Shown in pieces: positions 50,101 through 60,500 of a DNA stretch of 64,000 nucleotides. Below the pieces are notes generated by a model. It searched no databases and was not told the DNA's origin. It saw nothing but the letters and a program-made list of their open reading frames with translations. Each line of letters opens with the position of its first letter. Position 1 is the first letter of the stretch. Both the position numbers and the translations under genes were made by a program. Origin of the DNA: Melanocharis versteri. Lineage: Eukaryota > Chordata > Aves > Passeriformes > Melanocharitidae. The stretch covers positions 458,844 through 522,843 of the forward strand of contig VZTG01006037.1 in assembly GCA_013397845.1 (NCBI GenBank). Direction: 5' to 3'.

Positions 50101-52181
50101 AGCTGATGATGCTGTCAGGAGCCTGCCAGTACCTTCTGGGAACCAACTTACTAAATCTTGTATTAAATCAGTGGATTCAGAGGCAGTTTCTCTCACACCA
50201 GAAGATAAGAGGGCGAGGAATTACGGGACAGGTGCTGTGTGCAGAAGGACAGTCACAGCTTTTGCAAGCCAGCCTTACAGGTTTCCTGTGCTTCAACTCT
50301 TAAACACTGTGGCAGGGTCTCTGCTCCCTGCAGTGCTATTTCACAACAGACTTTGCTTTCCCACTCCCAAGCAATTCCCATCATAGTCTGCACAAGAGCT
50401 GAGAACATGCTCATGCCTCCAGGTCTTCAGCTTCCCCAGGAATCATTTTAATTAGATGCACAATCAGTCCCTCCTGCTTGGAACAAGTAACTCCTCAAGT
50501 TTTCAGTTTCCTAGGGGGAACAAGAAGGAAGAGTTCTGGGACAGAGATCATGGGCACTTGAACAGAGAGGCCAGGATGAAGGCATGAAGAAATCTTTCCC
50601 CAGCCACAGAGCAGAGAAGAAACCATGCACCAGGACCCACCAAGGACGTGGCTAGGTCAGCTCTCAGTCTCCCTGCTGCTGTAGGCTTGCCAGTGTAAAA
50701 GGAAAGCATGTGTGATGGGATTGTTACAGAACACCTGGATTAAACTTGCCAAGAGACCAGTGTTTCACACTGAGGTTCAGGCACTAATTTGAACCAGCAG
50801 CCCTTGCAGTCCTGAAACATTAAATCATGACAAATTTCCCCCTAAGACACACCTTCACTTTTCCTTCTCCCACTGTTCCCTGTGGAGGTTTAATACCCAA
50901 CTCAAATTCAGCTGCCTGGCTCTGGGGAGAATCAAATATGCATTGCTCCCTGAGCAGCAGAACATGCCAAACCTCTTTTCCTTCACAAGCACCAGTGTGG
51001 ATTCTCTTGTTGAGCACCCACAGCAATACCTGAGGTGCCTCTGCCCAATTTCACTAAAGCTCACCTGTTGTAGCTTCAAAGGGTAGAGGAGCACAATTTC
51101 AGCTCAAACCACAGGAAGCCAGGCAAGGAAAAAGGTATATCCCAAAAGAATATCCACACAGGAGAGTTTCTCCAGCTCAAACCAACACCTCCACAGTAGC
51201 TAGACAATAACTGTGTTTGACAGAGCAAAGCTTGTTTCACTGCACTTTAAATGTCCTCTCTGGGGAGACCAGAGCTCCCCAGGGCTCCCAGCAGTGCCCT
51301 TTCATACACGTTTGGAAATAACATCCAAATAAACTCTTTCCAGCTGGATTTGTCTTTCCAATTCAGGTTTAAAAGCTGTGCAGTCTGTAAGAACTGACAT
51401 TTCTGCAGTCAGAGCTGCACGAGGAAATTCCACTTTTAAAATACAAAGTTTGTTTGCCCTTACTCTCAGTCCAGAACAGACTCCAGGAGTGCAGCTGGGA
51501 CAGACATCACCCATGGATGTTCCCTCTTCTGGCAGTGGCACCTCTCTGAAGCTGCCCCTTATTGTCTGTAACTCAGGACAGAAATGCATAGAGCCGCCCC
51601 AGCTCTGTGGATATCAAACAGACAGCTCTATTAAACACAAAGGACAGTTGTCCTGTCTGTATTTCAGATTGGTCTAAAACTGTGCTACAGGGGACGATTA
51701 ATCTTCAAAATCAATTTTTTGTCAGGAGGCTAAATTTCAATTGTCTCAGGAATGGTGGTGCTGGGCTGGTAATAACTGTCTGATGAGGCAGCCTCCAAAT
51801 TCACTGCCCAAGAGAACACTTTTTATTAATAACTTTTGCCACAAACCACAGGTCCTTTTTTTGACTTTGAGAAAACATGTTGCTTTATTTACTGTGTTAA
51901 AAACCTCAAGCTGTCAGGAGTCAGAAGATTTGCTTTGGGTTTTCATTGCATTGTGAGACAGGGAGCATTTTAAGTAAGATATTCCCTTTTCCTCAGGAAG
52001 GCAAAGCAAAACCCCCAGTTCCTTCTAGAAGAAACACAATAAAAATGCTATTTTTCCTTCCTTTGCATTTGTGGCCTTTTCCCCTATGCTCCACTCCACA
52101 GTAATCCTGATTTTCCTACATCTCCCTCCGATTATTTATCCACACAGTTGTTTGCTGTCTGGCTGCTGCATTTGGCCCCAG

Positions 52182-52291
52182 GCTCGCTGTTTGCCATCAC
52201 CCAGAGGGACACAGCTCCCAGAAGATCCTTGGGATCCACATGAACATCAACTCCATCCGTGTGCTGAAGGCGAGGCTGCCCCATGCATCCT
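52182..52291. other. Candidate exon-like segment, strand and product uncertain
   Basis: On the plus strand the segment follows GGCCCCAG and ends at CCT|GTGAGT, a strong donor at 52,292. One frame reads through it with G/C-ending codons (KILGIHMNINSIRVLKARLP). On the minus strand another frame is also open across the whole segment (including QHTDGVDVHVDPKDLLGAVS), preceded by a pyrimidine-rich stretch ending in TTCAG. Both cannot be real. I recognise neither peptide. The plus-strand frame continues past the donor to a stop near 52,345. Confidence 0.15.
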
Positions 52292-53079
52292 GTGAGTGCC
52301 GAGCTTGGCTCCCTACAGCACGGGTATTTCAGGATTTAATCCAGTGACACTGCCAGATGCCTGAATCACTGCAGAAGCAGGACTGACCCAGGGCTCCCCT
52401 CTTTCCCAGGAACACTAAGGCTCCTCCTGGCACCACTTCCCATGGTCTGGGAGCTCAGTTCATCGAGGAGCAGCACAGCTTGAGCAGCAGGGCCTGGAGA
52501 GCAGAGTTAGCAGAGCAAACCTGTGTAGCCAGCACACTCTCCTGGCTCAGTGGAGACATGGCTTTGCATCTCGGCGAGCAGACGGAACAAACCCCGGCTT
52601 TTCAGCTTGCCAACCACCTACTTTTTGGATGCAGAACGCTGCTATGCTAATGCAGAGGGTGCTGCCTGCAGGGTGTCTAGATCTCCTCGAGCCATGGGAG
52701 CTGATGCCAGCCTGAGCCAGGCGCATCCCACACACATTTCCTGGTGAATAGTCCAAAGTGTGTCAATGCACTGAACTTCCAAGTCATGCTTCTGGAATCC
52801 CAGATTTCCCCAGGAGAGGCCTGGTGCTGGCAATGTGTTTCATATACCTTGCTTGGCACCAGGCACCTCTCACTGGCACCCTCAGCCCTGCCAACCCTGC
52901 ACTTCCACTGAACTGCAAGATGGCCCCAGATCTCCCATTTTCTGCTACAACTGTCCTTCCTGTAGAGGAATCCCCAGAGTTTCAGGAAATTGGGCTCTTC
53001 AGGAGCTACTCTTTACTAGCAGAGGGATGCTAATGAATTGAATTGCCTTTAAGTCCCAGCATGTTCTTTATTTCCAGCT

Positions 53080-53170
53080 CACCGAGCTAAAGCTCATTTG
53101 ATTTGAAAGATAATCCAATGAGCATCAATTAATAAAATTAACTTTGCAAGGATTGGATTTCCCTAGTGCA
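53080..53170. promoter_or_regulatory. Candidate conserved non-coding element (TAATCC and ATTAAT cores)
   Basis: This short AT-rich block contains TAATCC at 53,111-53,116, the K50 homeodomain (OTX/PITX-type) core, next to CAATTAATAAAATTAA at about 53,126-53,141. The combination resembles developmental enhancer sequence. No further support is available from a single genome, so confidence is low. Confidence 0.18.
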
Positions 53171-55215
53171 TGAGACAGATTAAGGGACAGGCCAAAAGGG
53201 AAACAGAGCTGGAACTTCTATTATAAAAATGCATTTTTTTAAAATCCTGGACATTTTTCGTTGTGCAAGTGAAGGTTCAAAGGACTCCTGCCCCACAGAA
53301 GACCAGGCCAACACTGTTTGTGGGTGATTAAGTCCCTCCCAGGTATTGAAACAGGCACTGCACAGGTCCTGGAAAACTAGGCTTATCTAGGCTGTTCCTG
53401 CGGGCCCTGAGAAGCAGGAACGATGCTGCAGGAGTGTTACAAATGAGGCAGCCAGGTCCCAGCTCTCTAGTGCAGGCTCTGCTGTCCCCAGATTCCCTCC
53501 GAGCCCTGTCCTGTCCACACGGGCTGGAGCATCTCCACCATGGAAGCACACAGTGATTATCCTGAGGAACGAAACAAACAGAAGGAAGACTCTGGATGAG
53601 AAAGGAATATGCACTACATGCTTGGAAGGAAGGACAGCAGTGTCTGAAAGATCTGTGACAGTGTTCCTTTGCATCCTGTAATGTTTGTATTGCTGTTTGC
53701 AGTAGCTGATCACAGCTGGAGGAACTTACTCTCTGCTGCTGAAGACCAAGTTGAGCTTTCTATAAGCCCTGGAAACAAAGGTTTGGTAAAAGCTCTCTGC
53801 TGTCCAGATAAGCTTTTGGATGTTAAGCACCAGATCAAGCTCTTTCAGTTTTAACCACAGAACCATTTTCTTACCACAGCCTGTGTACTTTTGAGACAGT
53901 TACCTCTGCGTGGCTAAAGGCAAAACACATCACAAGGACTCTCCTGAGCTGCTGCAGCATTTTCAGAACAGGTTGGCTTCGGAGCACTGAAATGGGAGTA
54001 ATCCCTTTAGTGACCCCAAATACATTCTCAGGCACAAAACACACTTTGACACTTCAATTCATATGTCATGAAAACACCATGTATGTCAAGGAAAAAAAGG
54101 AGCAGTATGCTTAGTTACAAGGAAATGCCATCAACCAGCAGTCTGGGGTTGCTGCAAGCCTGAGCTCAGCCCATGAAAAATTAAAGGCAACAGAGACCTC
54201 TAATGCATCACGTATCAGGAGAACCATTAAGTAATCAGTCAGCATCCAGTTTTATAGGCATTTTGGGCATAATTCAATCTCCATTCATTTTAGATCATTT
54301 CCTTAATGAAGTAATGCACTGGACATAAATATTTCAATGCAACTCTCCAATGCTCTTTAAGTAGTAAGCAGCTTTCAGTAACACAGAACCTAATTAAGCT
54401 GTACAGGATAAAAACTGACATACAAAAGACCTGAAAGGACTAGATGCAGGAATAGTGATGTGCCTAAATCCACAGGACTCTGGCATACAGATACAGCTGT
54501 GCTCCTGAAGAGCCATTAAAGACAGCAAATGAGATCAGAACAGAAGAAAAATCTGGGGTTGCAAAGATGCTATTCTGTGGCTAGGCTGCCTCTCCCTTAC
54601 ATGTGCATCTCAAGCAATTTGGGGCAAGGGCTGCTCTTCTGTTTCAGGTTTGTACAGCACCAACAGAGTGGGATGGGGATAATTCCTGAAGGGAATTTCC
54701 CAGTGTTCTGCACAGCAGTGATGATTTTCCTGCCTTCGTGCTCAGCAAAAATGGAATGGGTTAGCAAGAAAAAGGTTTCCTTCAGTGCTTTTTCTTGTTG
54801 TTTACAGCACTAAGTGGTAGTTTTGCTACAGAACATCTCTCTTCCACAGGGTATGGTAGCTCAGTAAGACCTTTAAAATACTTAGTAGGAGGTTACTACA
54901 GCAGCCATGTACCAGCCCATATCCCATCCAGACCCTCCTGCACTGCAGAAGCCACCCACTCCTGTCCCCTTCTGAGGGGAGGCTGCCAGGCCAAGTTTTC
55001 AGACAGGTTGCTTGACACGTGGGTATCCAGTACAGCCTTACAGAGGTGCCACACATCCAAAAGTCATTGCAAGCTTCAAAAAAGCAGCCACGGGTTTCTC
55101 TGGGATTCACACCACAGTATGATCAAATTCTTCAAAACAGAAAGCACTGCAAGCCCGAGAAAACCATTTACTGCCTTTGAACCACAGGCTGAAGTATTTC
55201 ACACCAAAACTTACA

Positions 55216-55626
55216 ACAGACATGGGGGAGGTAAGCTAGGGAATTAATTTTTAGCATGTAAGAGGCAATTTTTAATCCTCCAAAGAGTAAACCAAAACAC
55301 TTCACAACAAAAGGAGAGAAAAGTTTAAATGCATCAGAAGGATGGGAAAAAAAATCTTTCCAAGTGTGAAAAGGCCTATTCCCAGGAGAGCAAGCTGGGA
55401 AGGGCTGGTGATAAAAGGGAGGAGTCGTTTCAGGGCATTAAGAGTTTATAGGAGAAGGTGGTGGAGGCTCTGGCTCCTGGCTGGAGCTGGGTGTGAGTGG
55501 TTGTGTTATTTCTCAAGCAGAACTCCCTGTTCTTTGGGGAGTTTTGACTTTATGTAATGCTTTAAAACTTGTCAAATTTTCTCTTTCTTTTTTTTTTTTT
55601 TTTTTTTTTTAATATCCTAGTAGCTG
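55216..55626 (+). repeat. Tandem duplication, copy 1 (about 411 bp)
   Basis: Copy 1 starts acagacatgggggaggtaag and ends with aatatcctagtagctg directly before an N. It matches copy 2 almost base for base: the only substitutions I see outside the T-rich tract are two A-to-G changes around 55,354-55,357. It has an uninterrupted run of about 23 T (55,588-55,610). The copy contains no recognised gene or element. Left-flanking sequence is continuous into it. Confidence 0.9.
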
Positions 55627-55627
55627 N
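55627..55627. other. Single undetermined base (N) at the duplication junction
   Basis: This is the only N noticed in the window, and it falls exactly between the two near-identical copies. A lone N at the boundary of a tandem duplication typically marks a point where two contig ends were joined without recognising their overlap. The N follows the poly-T tract of copy 1, a place where sequencing reads often fail. Confidence 0.85.
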
Positions 55628-56039
55628 ACAGACATGGGGGAGGTAAGCTAGGGAATTAATTTTTAGCATGTAAGAGGCAATTTTTAATCCTCCAAAGAGT
55701 AAACCAAAACACTTCACAACAAAAGGAGAGAAAAGTTTAAATGCATCAGAAGGATGGGAAAAAGAGTCTTTCCAAGTGTGAAAAGGCCTATTCCCAGGAG
55801 AGCAAGCTGGGAAGGGCTGGTGATAAAAGGGAGGAGTCGTTTCAGGGCATTAAGAGTTTATAGGAGAAGGTGGTGGAGGCTCTGGCTCCTGGCTGGAGCT
55901 GGGTGTGAGTGGTTGTGTTATTTCTCAAGCAGAACTCCCTGTTCTTTGGGGAGTTTTGACTTTATGTAATGCTTTAAAACTTGTCAAATTTTCTTTTTCT
56001 TTCTTTCTTTTTTTTTCTTTTTGAATATCCTAGTAGCTG
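55628..56039 (+). repeat. Tandem duplication, copy 2 (about 412 bp)
   Basis: Copy 2 begins with the same acagacatgggggaggtaag and ends with the same gaatatcctagtagctg, then continues into unique sequence (atgtgttatattgg). Its T-rich tract is interrupted by C residues (ttctttctttcttt), unlike the pure T run in copy 1. That pattern fits either allelic or sequencing difference in one locus or slight divergence of a true recent duplication. Confidence 0.9.
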
Positions 56040-56750
56040 ATGTGTTATATTGGTAGTGAACAGCATTCCTGTGGCTGCCACCCCAAGTCTGAGGTCATGG
56101 CAGATTTACTCACAGCTCATCACACCGTGAGCTTGCCCTGGGCCTGAGACAAGAGCCCAGGGCAAGTACTGCGCCTGATCCTCCCTGGATTACACTGTGT
56201 ACTGGCAAAGGGGCTTCTATTATTTCAATTCTGCTATTTTTTTAAAGTTTTTGGGTGTTTGGCTTTGCCACATATTCAACATCATTAAAATCCCCATTTT
56301 GCTGCGCAGTTTCTATCATGAAATAAACAGAAGGTGTCCAATACTGTAAATTAGAAAAATTCCTAAATACTACCCTTCAAGCTCTCAATAGTTTAGGTGC
56401 CAATGGCTACTACCACCTACCTGCCAAATGATATATATATAAAAAAAATTAATGTATGTAAGGCTCCAAAGACTGCTGGTGAGCCTAGAGGAAGAATCCT
56501 TTCTGCTGCCAGTCCCCAGCTGCAGAGTGCTGAAAGGAGCACGGCAGAGCGACACTCCCGGAGTGAGCTCTGTCTGTGGCCAGCCTGGCACAGCTCTGCA
56601 GCGGATAACTGCCCCACCCAGCTGCGGGAAGGGTGCTCAGCCCAGCGGGGCTCGGCTTCCGGAGGGCTTCAAACGCCTCCATCCAGCACAGCCCACCTGC
56701 ACCTTTCTTACCCTGAGCACTTGGCAGGACTAAAGCACCATCAGCCCGTC
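56040..56750. other. Non-coding spacer before the minisatellite
   Basis: About 700 bases. The first half is AT-rich with a short TATATATA run near 56,431. The second half (56,500-56,700) is GC-richer with several CpGs but falls short of a clear CpG island. A plus-strand frame runs from 56,397 into the minisatellite but has no recognisable N-terminal domain. Confidence 0.5.
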
Positions 56751-57525
56751 TGTCTCGGGTTTGCACACACATACAGGTGTGTGTCTCGGGTTTGCACACA
56801 CACACAGGTGTGTCCCTGGGCCCAGGTGCGTGTCTCGGGTTTGCACACACACATACAGGTGTGTGTCTCGGGTTTGCACACACACACAGGTGTGTCCCTG
56901 GGCCCAGGTGCGTGTCTCGGGTTTGCACACACACATACAGGTGTGTGTCTCGGGTTTGCACACACACACAGGTGTGTCCCTGGGCCCAGGTGCGTGTCTC
57001 GGGTTTGCACACACACATACAGGTGTGTGTCTCGGGTTTGCACACACACACAGGTGTGTCCCTGGGCCCAGGTGCGTGTCTCGGGTTTGCACACACACAT
57101 ACAGGTGTGTGTCTCGGGTTTGCACACACACACAGGTGTGTCCCTGGGCCCAGGTGCGTGTCTCGGGTTTGCACACACACATACAGGTGTGTGTCTCGGG
57201 TTTGCACACACACACAGGTGTGTCCCTGGGCCCAGGTGCGTGTCTCGGGTTTGCACACACACATACAGGTGTGTGTCTCGGGTTTGCACACACACACAGG
57301 TGTGTCCCTGGGCCCAGGTGCGTGTCTCGGGTTTGCACACACACATACAGGTGTGTGTCTCGGGTTTGCACACACACACAGGTGTGTCCCTGGGCCCAGG
57401 TGCGTGTCTCGGGTTTGCACACACGTGTCCCTGGGCCCAGGTGCGTGTCTCGGGTTTGCACACACATACAGGTGTGTGTCTCGGGTTTGCACACTCATAC
57501 AGGTGTATCCCTGGGCCCAGGTGCG
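56751..57525. repeat. 82-bp minisatellite, about 9.5 units, two-part unit
   Basis: Each unit has two parts that both begin tgtctcgggtttgcacacac: a 33-bp part ending in 'atacaggtg' and a 49-bp part ending in 'ctgggcccaggtgcg'. Units start at 56,751 (80 bp), then at 56,831, 56,913, 56,995, 57,077, 57,159, 57,241 and 57,323 (seven units of exactly 82 bp, identical by eye), then a 41-bp internally deleted unit at 57,405 and a diverged 80-bp unit at 57,446. Each full unit carries three CpGs, the palindrome CTGGGCCCAG and CA/TG tracts facing each other as hairpin arms. No unit contains a stop triplet on either strand, so all six frames are open. Confidence 0.97.
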
Positions 57526-60500
57526 TGTCCCTCGGGGCAGGTGCAGCGCTGCCGCGGCTGAGCGGCTGTTCAGCCTTTCCTTTCCGGCCACTAGAGAGAG
57601 CCCTGGGATAGAACGTGCTGCTGGAGCATACGGGCAAGAATAATCACTTAAAAGAAGAATAAAGCATTTTTTCCGCCTTCCTGACTCCTTTTTTTTTTTT
57701 TTCTCCCAAAAAATTGTTATAATTTATCTTTATTAATCCAAGCTAGTTTTCAGGCCTTTGTTTTTAATTAGCTCTTCATTTCTCAAAGGAGACCTGGATT
57801 GGTAGGTAGACTGCCATGGTTTTCTCCCATCCCTTGTTAAGGATATTTGGGAGGAAAAAAAATTCTCACCAGGAAGGACTGGATTGCACACCATGGCTGA
57901 CACTAAGACTGAGTAAAGTTCGCTCGTGTGAGAAATGCAGAGGTTGTTAATACACCCAGTAAGCGAGGGGTAGAGGTATCAAAACATTTCCGTGGGAGTT
58001 GGGAGTGCAGAGGTATCAGTGTGAGCTCTGGTGAGCTTTACCTGAAGGCAAAAGCACTTCAGTGCCAGACAATATTTTAATGTTTGCCTTGCTGCCAGGC
58101 TGGGTTGGGATGCTGCAGCCCTGAGCTCTGCTCACTCAGCTCCCACTTTGGGACTGACTCAAAACCTGCACAGAGTGATGCTCTGCACACCTTGAGGCCA
58201 CAGGTGGTCAGCACTAACTTCAGTCTGGGCTGTGTGGTACCAAGGAATACTATTTAAGGAATAAGCGCTCCAGCTTCTTGCCTGGGTTTGTACTGCCTTT
58301 ATAAATATGCCAGTAACCCACTAAAATGGTGACCATATGGGCTTCACTTTTTTGTTGTTTTAGTTCTGCAGGAACTGCCAATGCTCTGACTTTTAGGTTT
58401 AGTGGCTCATTTTGAGTATTTTCTGTTCAAAATTCAGGTGGGTTGGACTGGGTCACAGGGTTTGGCTGCCCATACGGTGACATTTTCCCTTGGTCCTGGG
58501 GACTTTCTCATTCTCTCCCAGGGAACATGTGCTCTATTTGCACAGCTGAAGTTCATGAAATTAGGAGAATATTTAGGGCAGCGAAAGTTTTCCGCTGAGC
58601 AGAAAGTGACTTCTAAATTCCAGCTGGAGCTGGCATCCTGTCAAGCAGCACATCCTGACTTCAGGCAGGCACCTTCCCAAGACCAGCCACCAGCGTGTCC
58701 CACAGAAAAGAAAAGCACCCCTTCTTGGCTTACCTGCTTCCAACAGGAGGCACTGCTGTCAGCCTGGACCCACAAGGGCTGTGGTCTTTTCACAGCTAAA
58801 AGAAGAAAACGGAGAACAGCAGGACCAGGAGGGGTCAGCCTTGGCTGGCTGTTTCAGCATCCTTATGGATGAGACAATGGCATTCATGTGCACCTTTGCA
58901 CAGCTGATTTAACTCCCGACGTCAGCAGAGCTGGCTCAGCTTCCTGGTGGAGCAAGTAGCAGGAGGAACTGGTTTTCTCTTGATGTTAGGCCATTCCAGT
59001 TTTCTTTGGCAAACAGAGACCTGCCCACCCCAGAGGCCTGCACTGCTGCTCCTGGTCCCTGTTATCCCCTGGGATGTTAACGGGACACAGCTGCTGTCAG
59101 ATCTGCAGTCACGGCCACACTGCAGCAGCTGTGGGTCCTCTCTGCCTCAGGTGTGGCAGCAATGCATCCCTCTCCTCCCACGGGATGCTCTGCACTGACT
59201 CTCCCAGGTCCCCTGTGGCAACAGTGACAGTCCTGTCTGTGCACAGGACTCATTGCCTAAGGATGGGGACTTTTCCAGTAGGGCAGTGTGTCTAGGTTTG
59301 CCTAGAAAATTCACTGAGGAACCCTTGTTCTTGGTGCCTTTGGAGGAGAGGGGACTGCAAGCAATCCCTTCCTCCAGACTTGTCTGCATGCTTGATGGGA
59401 GAGATGTTCCTGGACATTAACGGGCACCTTCAGGCTGGCCTTTGGTGTTTCATCAGTTGTGAGCAATTAACAAGTAAATAAAAATACACAAGTGAGGTGC
59501 TTGAGTGGGGCTTATGTGTCCCTTGGCAGGCTGAGCAGAGCTTTTTGGGATAATGTGCTGTGTGGCAGCTGGTGGCCAGTGCCAGTGGTGGGAATAAACC
59601 CTGAGTATGTGGGCATCTCATCCTCTCCCCAAACTCCACCTCCCCTTGTTAAACCTCCTACTGCTGTACCAGCACCTGCTAAAGCTCCTTTTCAGTTTTG
59701 CTGGGACAGAGCTCACGCTCCCCAAGCACCCTCTGGAGTCATGCACATGCGTGGCCGTGCCATCACTCTCTGGACACTGCCTGCAGCTGGGGAGGATGAA
59801 GAGGGGAGGAAGGCAGCAGTGTAGAGCACTCTTGGGTCAGAACCTGTCGCAGCTCCAAGCCCAGCCCAGGGAAGGGGATGCTCACCTGGGTATAAACCCT
59901 GCTAGTGAGACACACACGGGTTCCTCTGGCTCACAATTACACCCTGCGTGCACCAACCATGTTTTCAGTAAAATGAGAAACCATGCAAATCTAAAAGAGC
60001 CAGGAAAAACTTGTCCTGTGACGTGGCATTATGCTGTTTAGACATAAATAGAAATCATGTGTAGCATGACTTCGAGCCCTCAGTGCCAGCCAGGGGCTCG
60101 CTGTGCCTGTGTTTGAAGCCTGGCCTCAAAAGGCCATGAGGCGAGTCACTGAGGTGGAGTTAGGATCTGTCTGGGGGGAAAAGGCAGGGTGGCAGCTATT
60201 ACTAAGCAAAAGTAATGCCAGGGGAAAGGAGACTGTGAAAACTGGTGTCAGTACTCAGAGCTGCTGCTCAGCAGCAACAACATGAAAGAGGAGCAGGTTT
60301 TGGCAGAGCTGCTTGGGTTCTTGTCTGGGGCTCTCTGGGGTCAGGGAAGCACAGACATTCAACAAATACCCAGCTGCCAGACTCCAGTTCTGTGCTTGTT
60401 TTAAACTTGGTTTGCGGCCTGATCCCAGGTCTCAATTAGTAAATCTAATTTTTGCCATTAACTGTGATAGGAATTCTGGCCAGAGTGATTCAGGATCGAC

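Larger units (their letters stand above)
41978..55215. other. Non-coding sequence, no gene recognised
   Basis: About 13 kb with only unrecognised short frames, the longest being about 185 codons (45,692-46,249, plus) and 169 codons (48,984-49,493, minus). Both lie in GC-richer patches, and their translations show no domain or compositional sign of a real protein. TAAT-rich blocks at about 43,980-44,120 and 53,080-53,170 are candidate conserved elements. Two weakly similar segments at about 49,155-49,210 and 50,112-50,165 may be diverged copies of one old repeat. Confidence 0.5.

Noticed and set aside
52182..52291. Epoxide-hydrolase-like remnant suggested by a 'LGIHMN' string
   Set aside because: Only about six residues resemble that family and the surrounding residues do not fit, so no family is assigned.
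55216..56039. Pair of LTRs of a solo retroviral element
   Set aside because: The copies are directly adjacent with an N between them, lack TG...CA ends and any internal region. An assembly artefact explains them better.
56751..57525. CRISPR-like array
   Set aside because: There are no unique spacers. The whole 82-bp unit repeats, and the host is a vertebrate.
56397..57643. Long plus- and minus-strand reading frames (up to about 404 codons) as protein genes
   Set aside because: Their length comes entirely from the 82-bp minisatellite, whose unit lacks stop triplets in all frames. The non-repeat ends have no recognisable domain, and all six frames are equally open.
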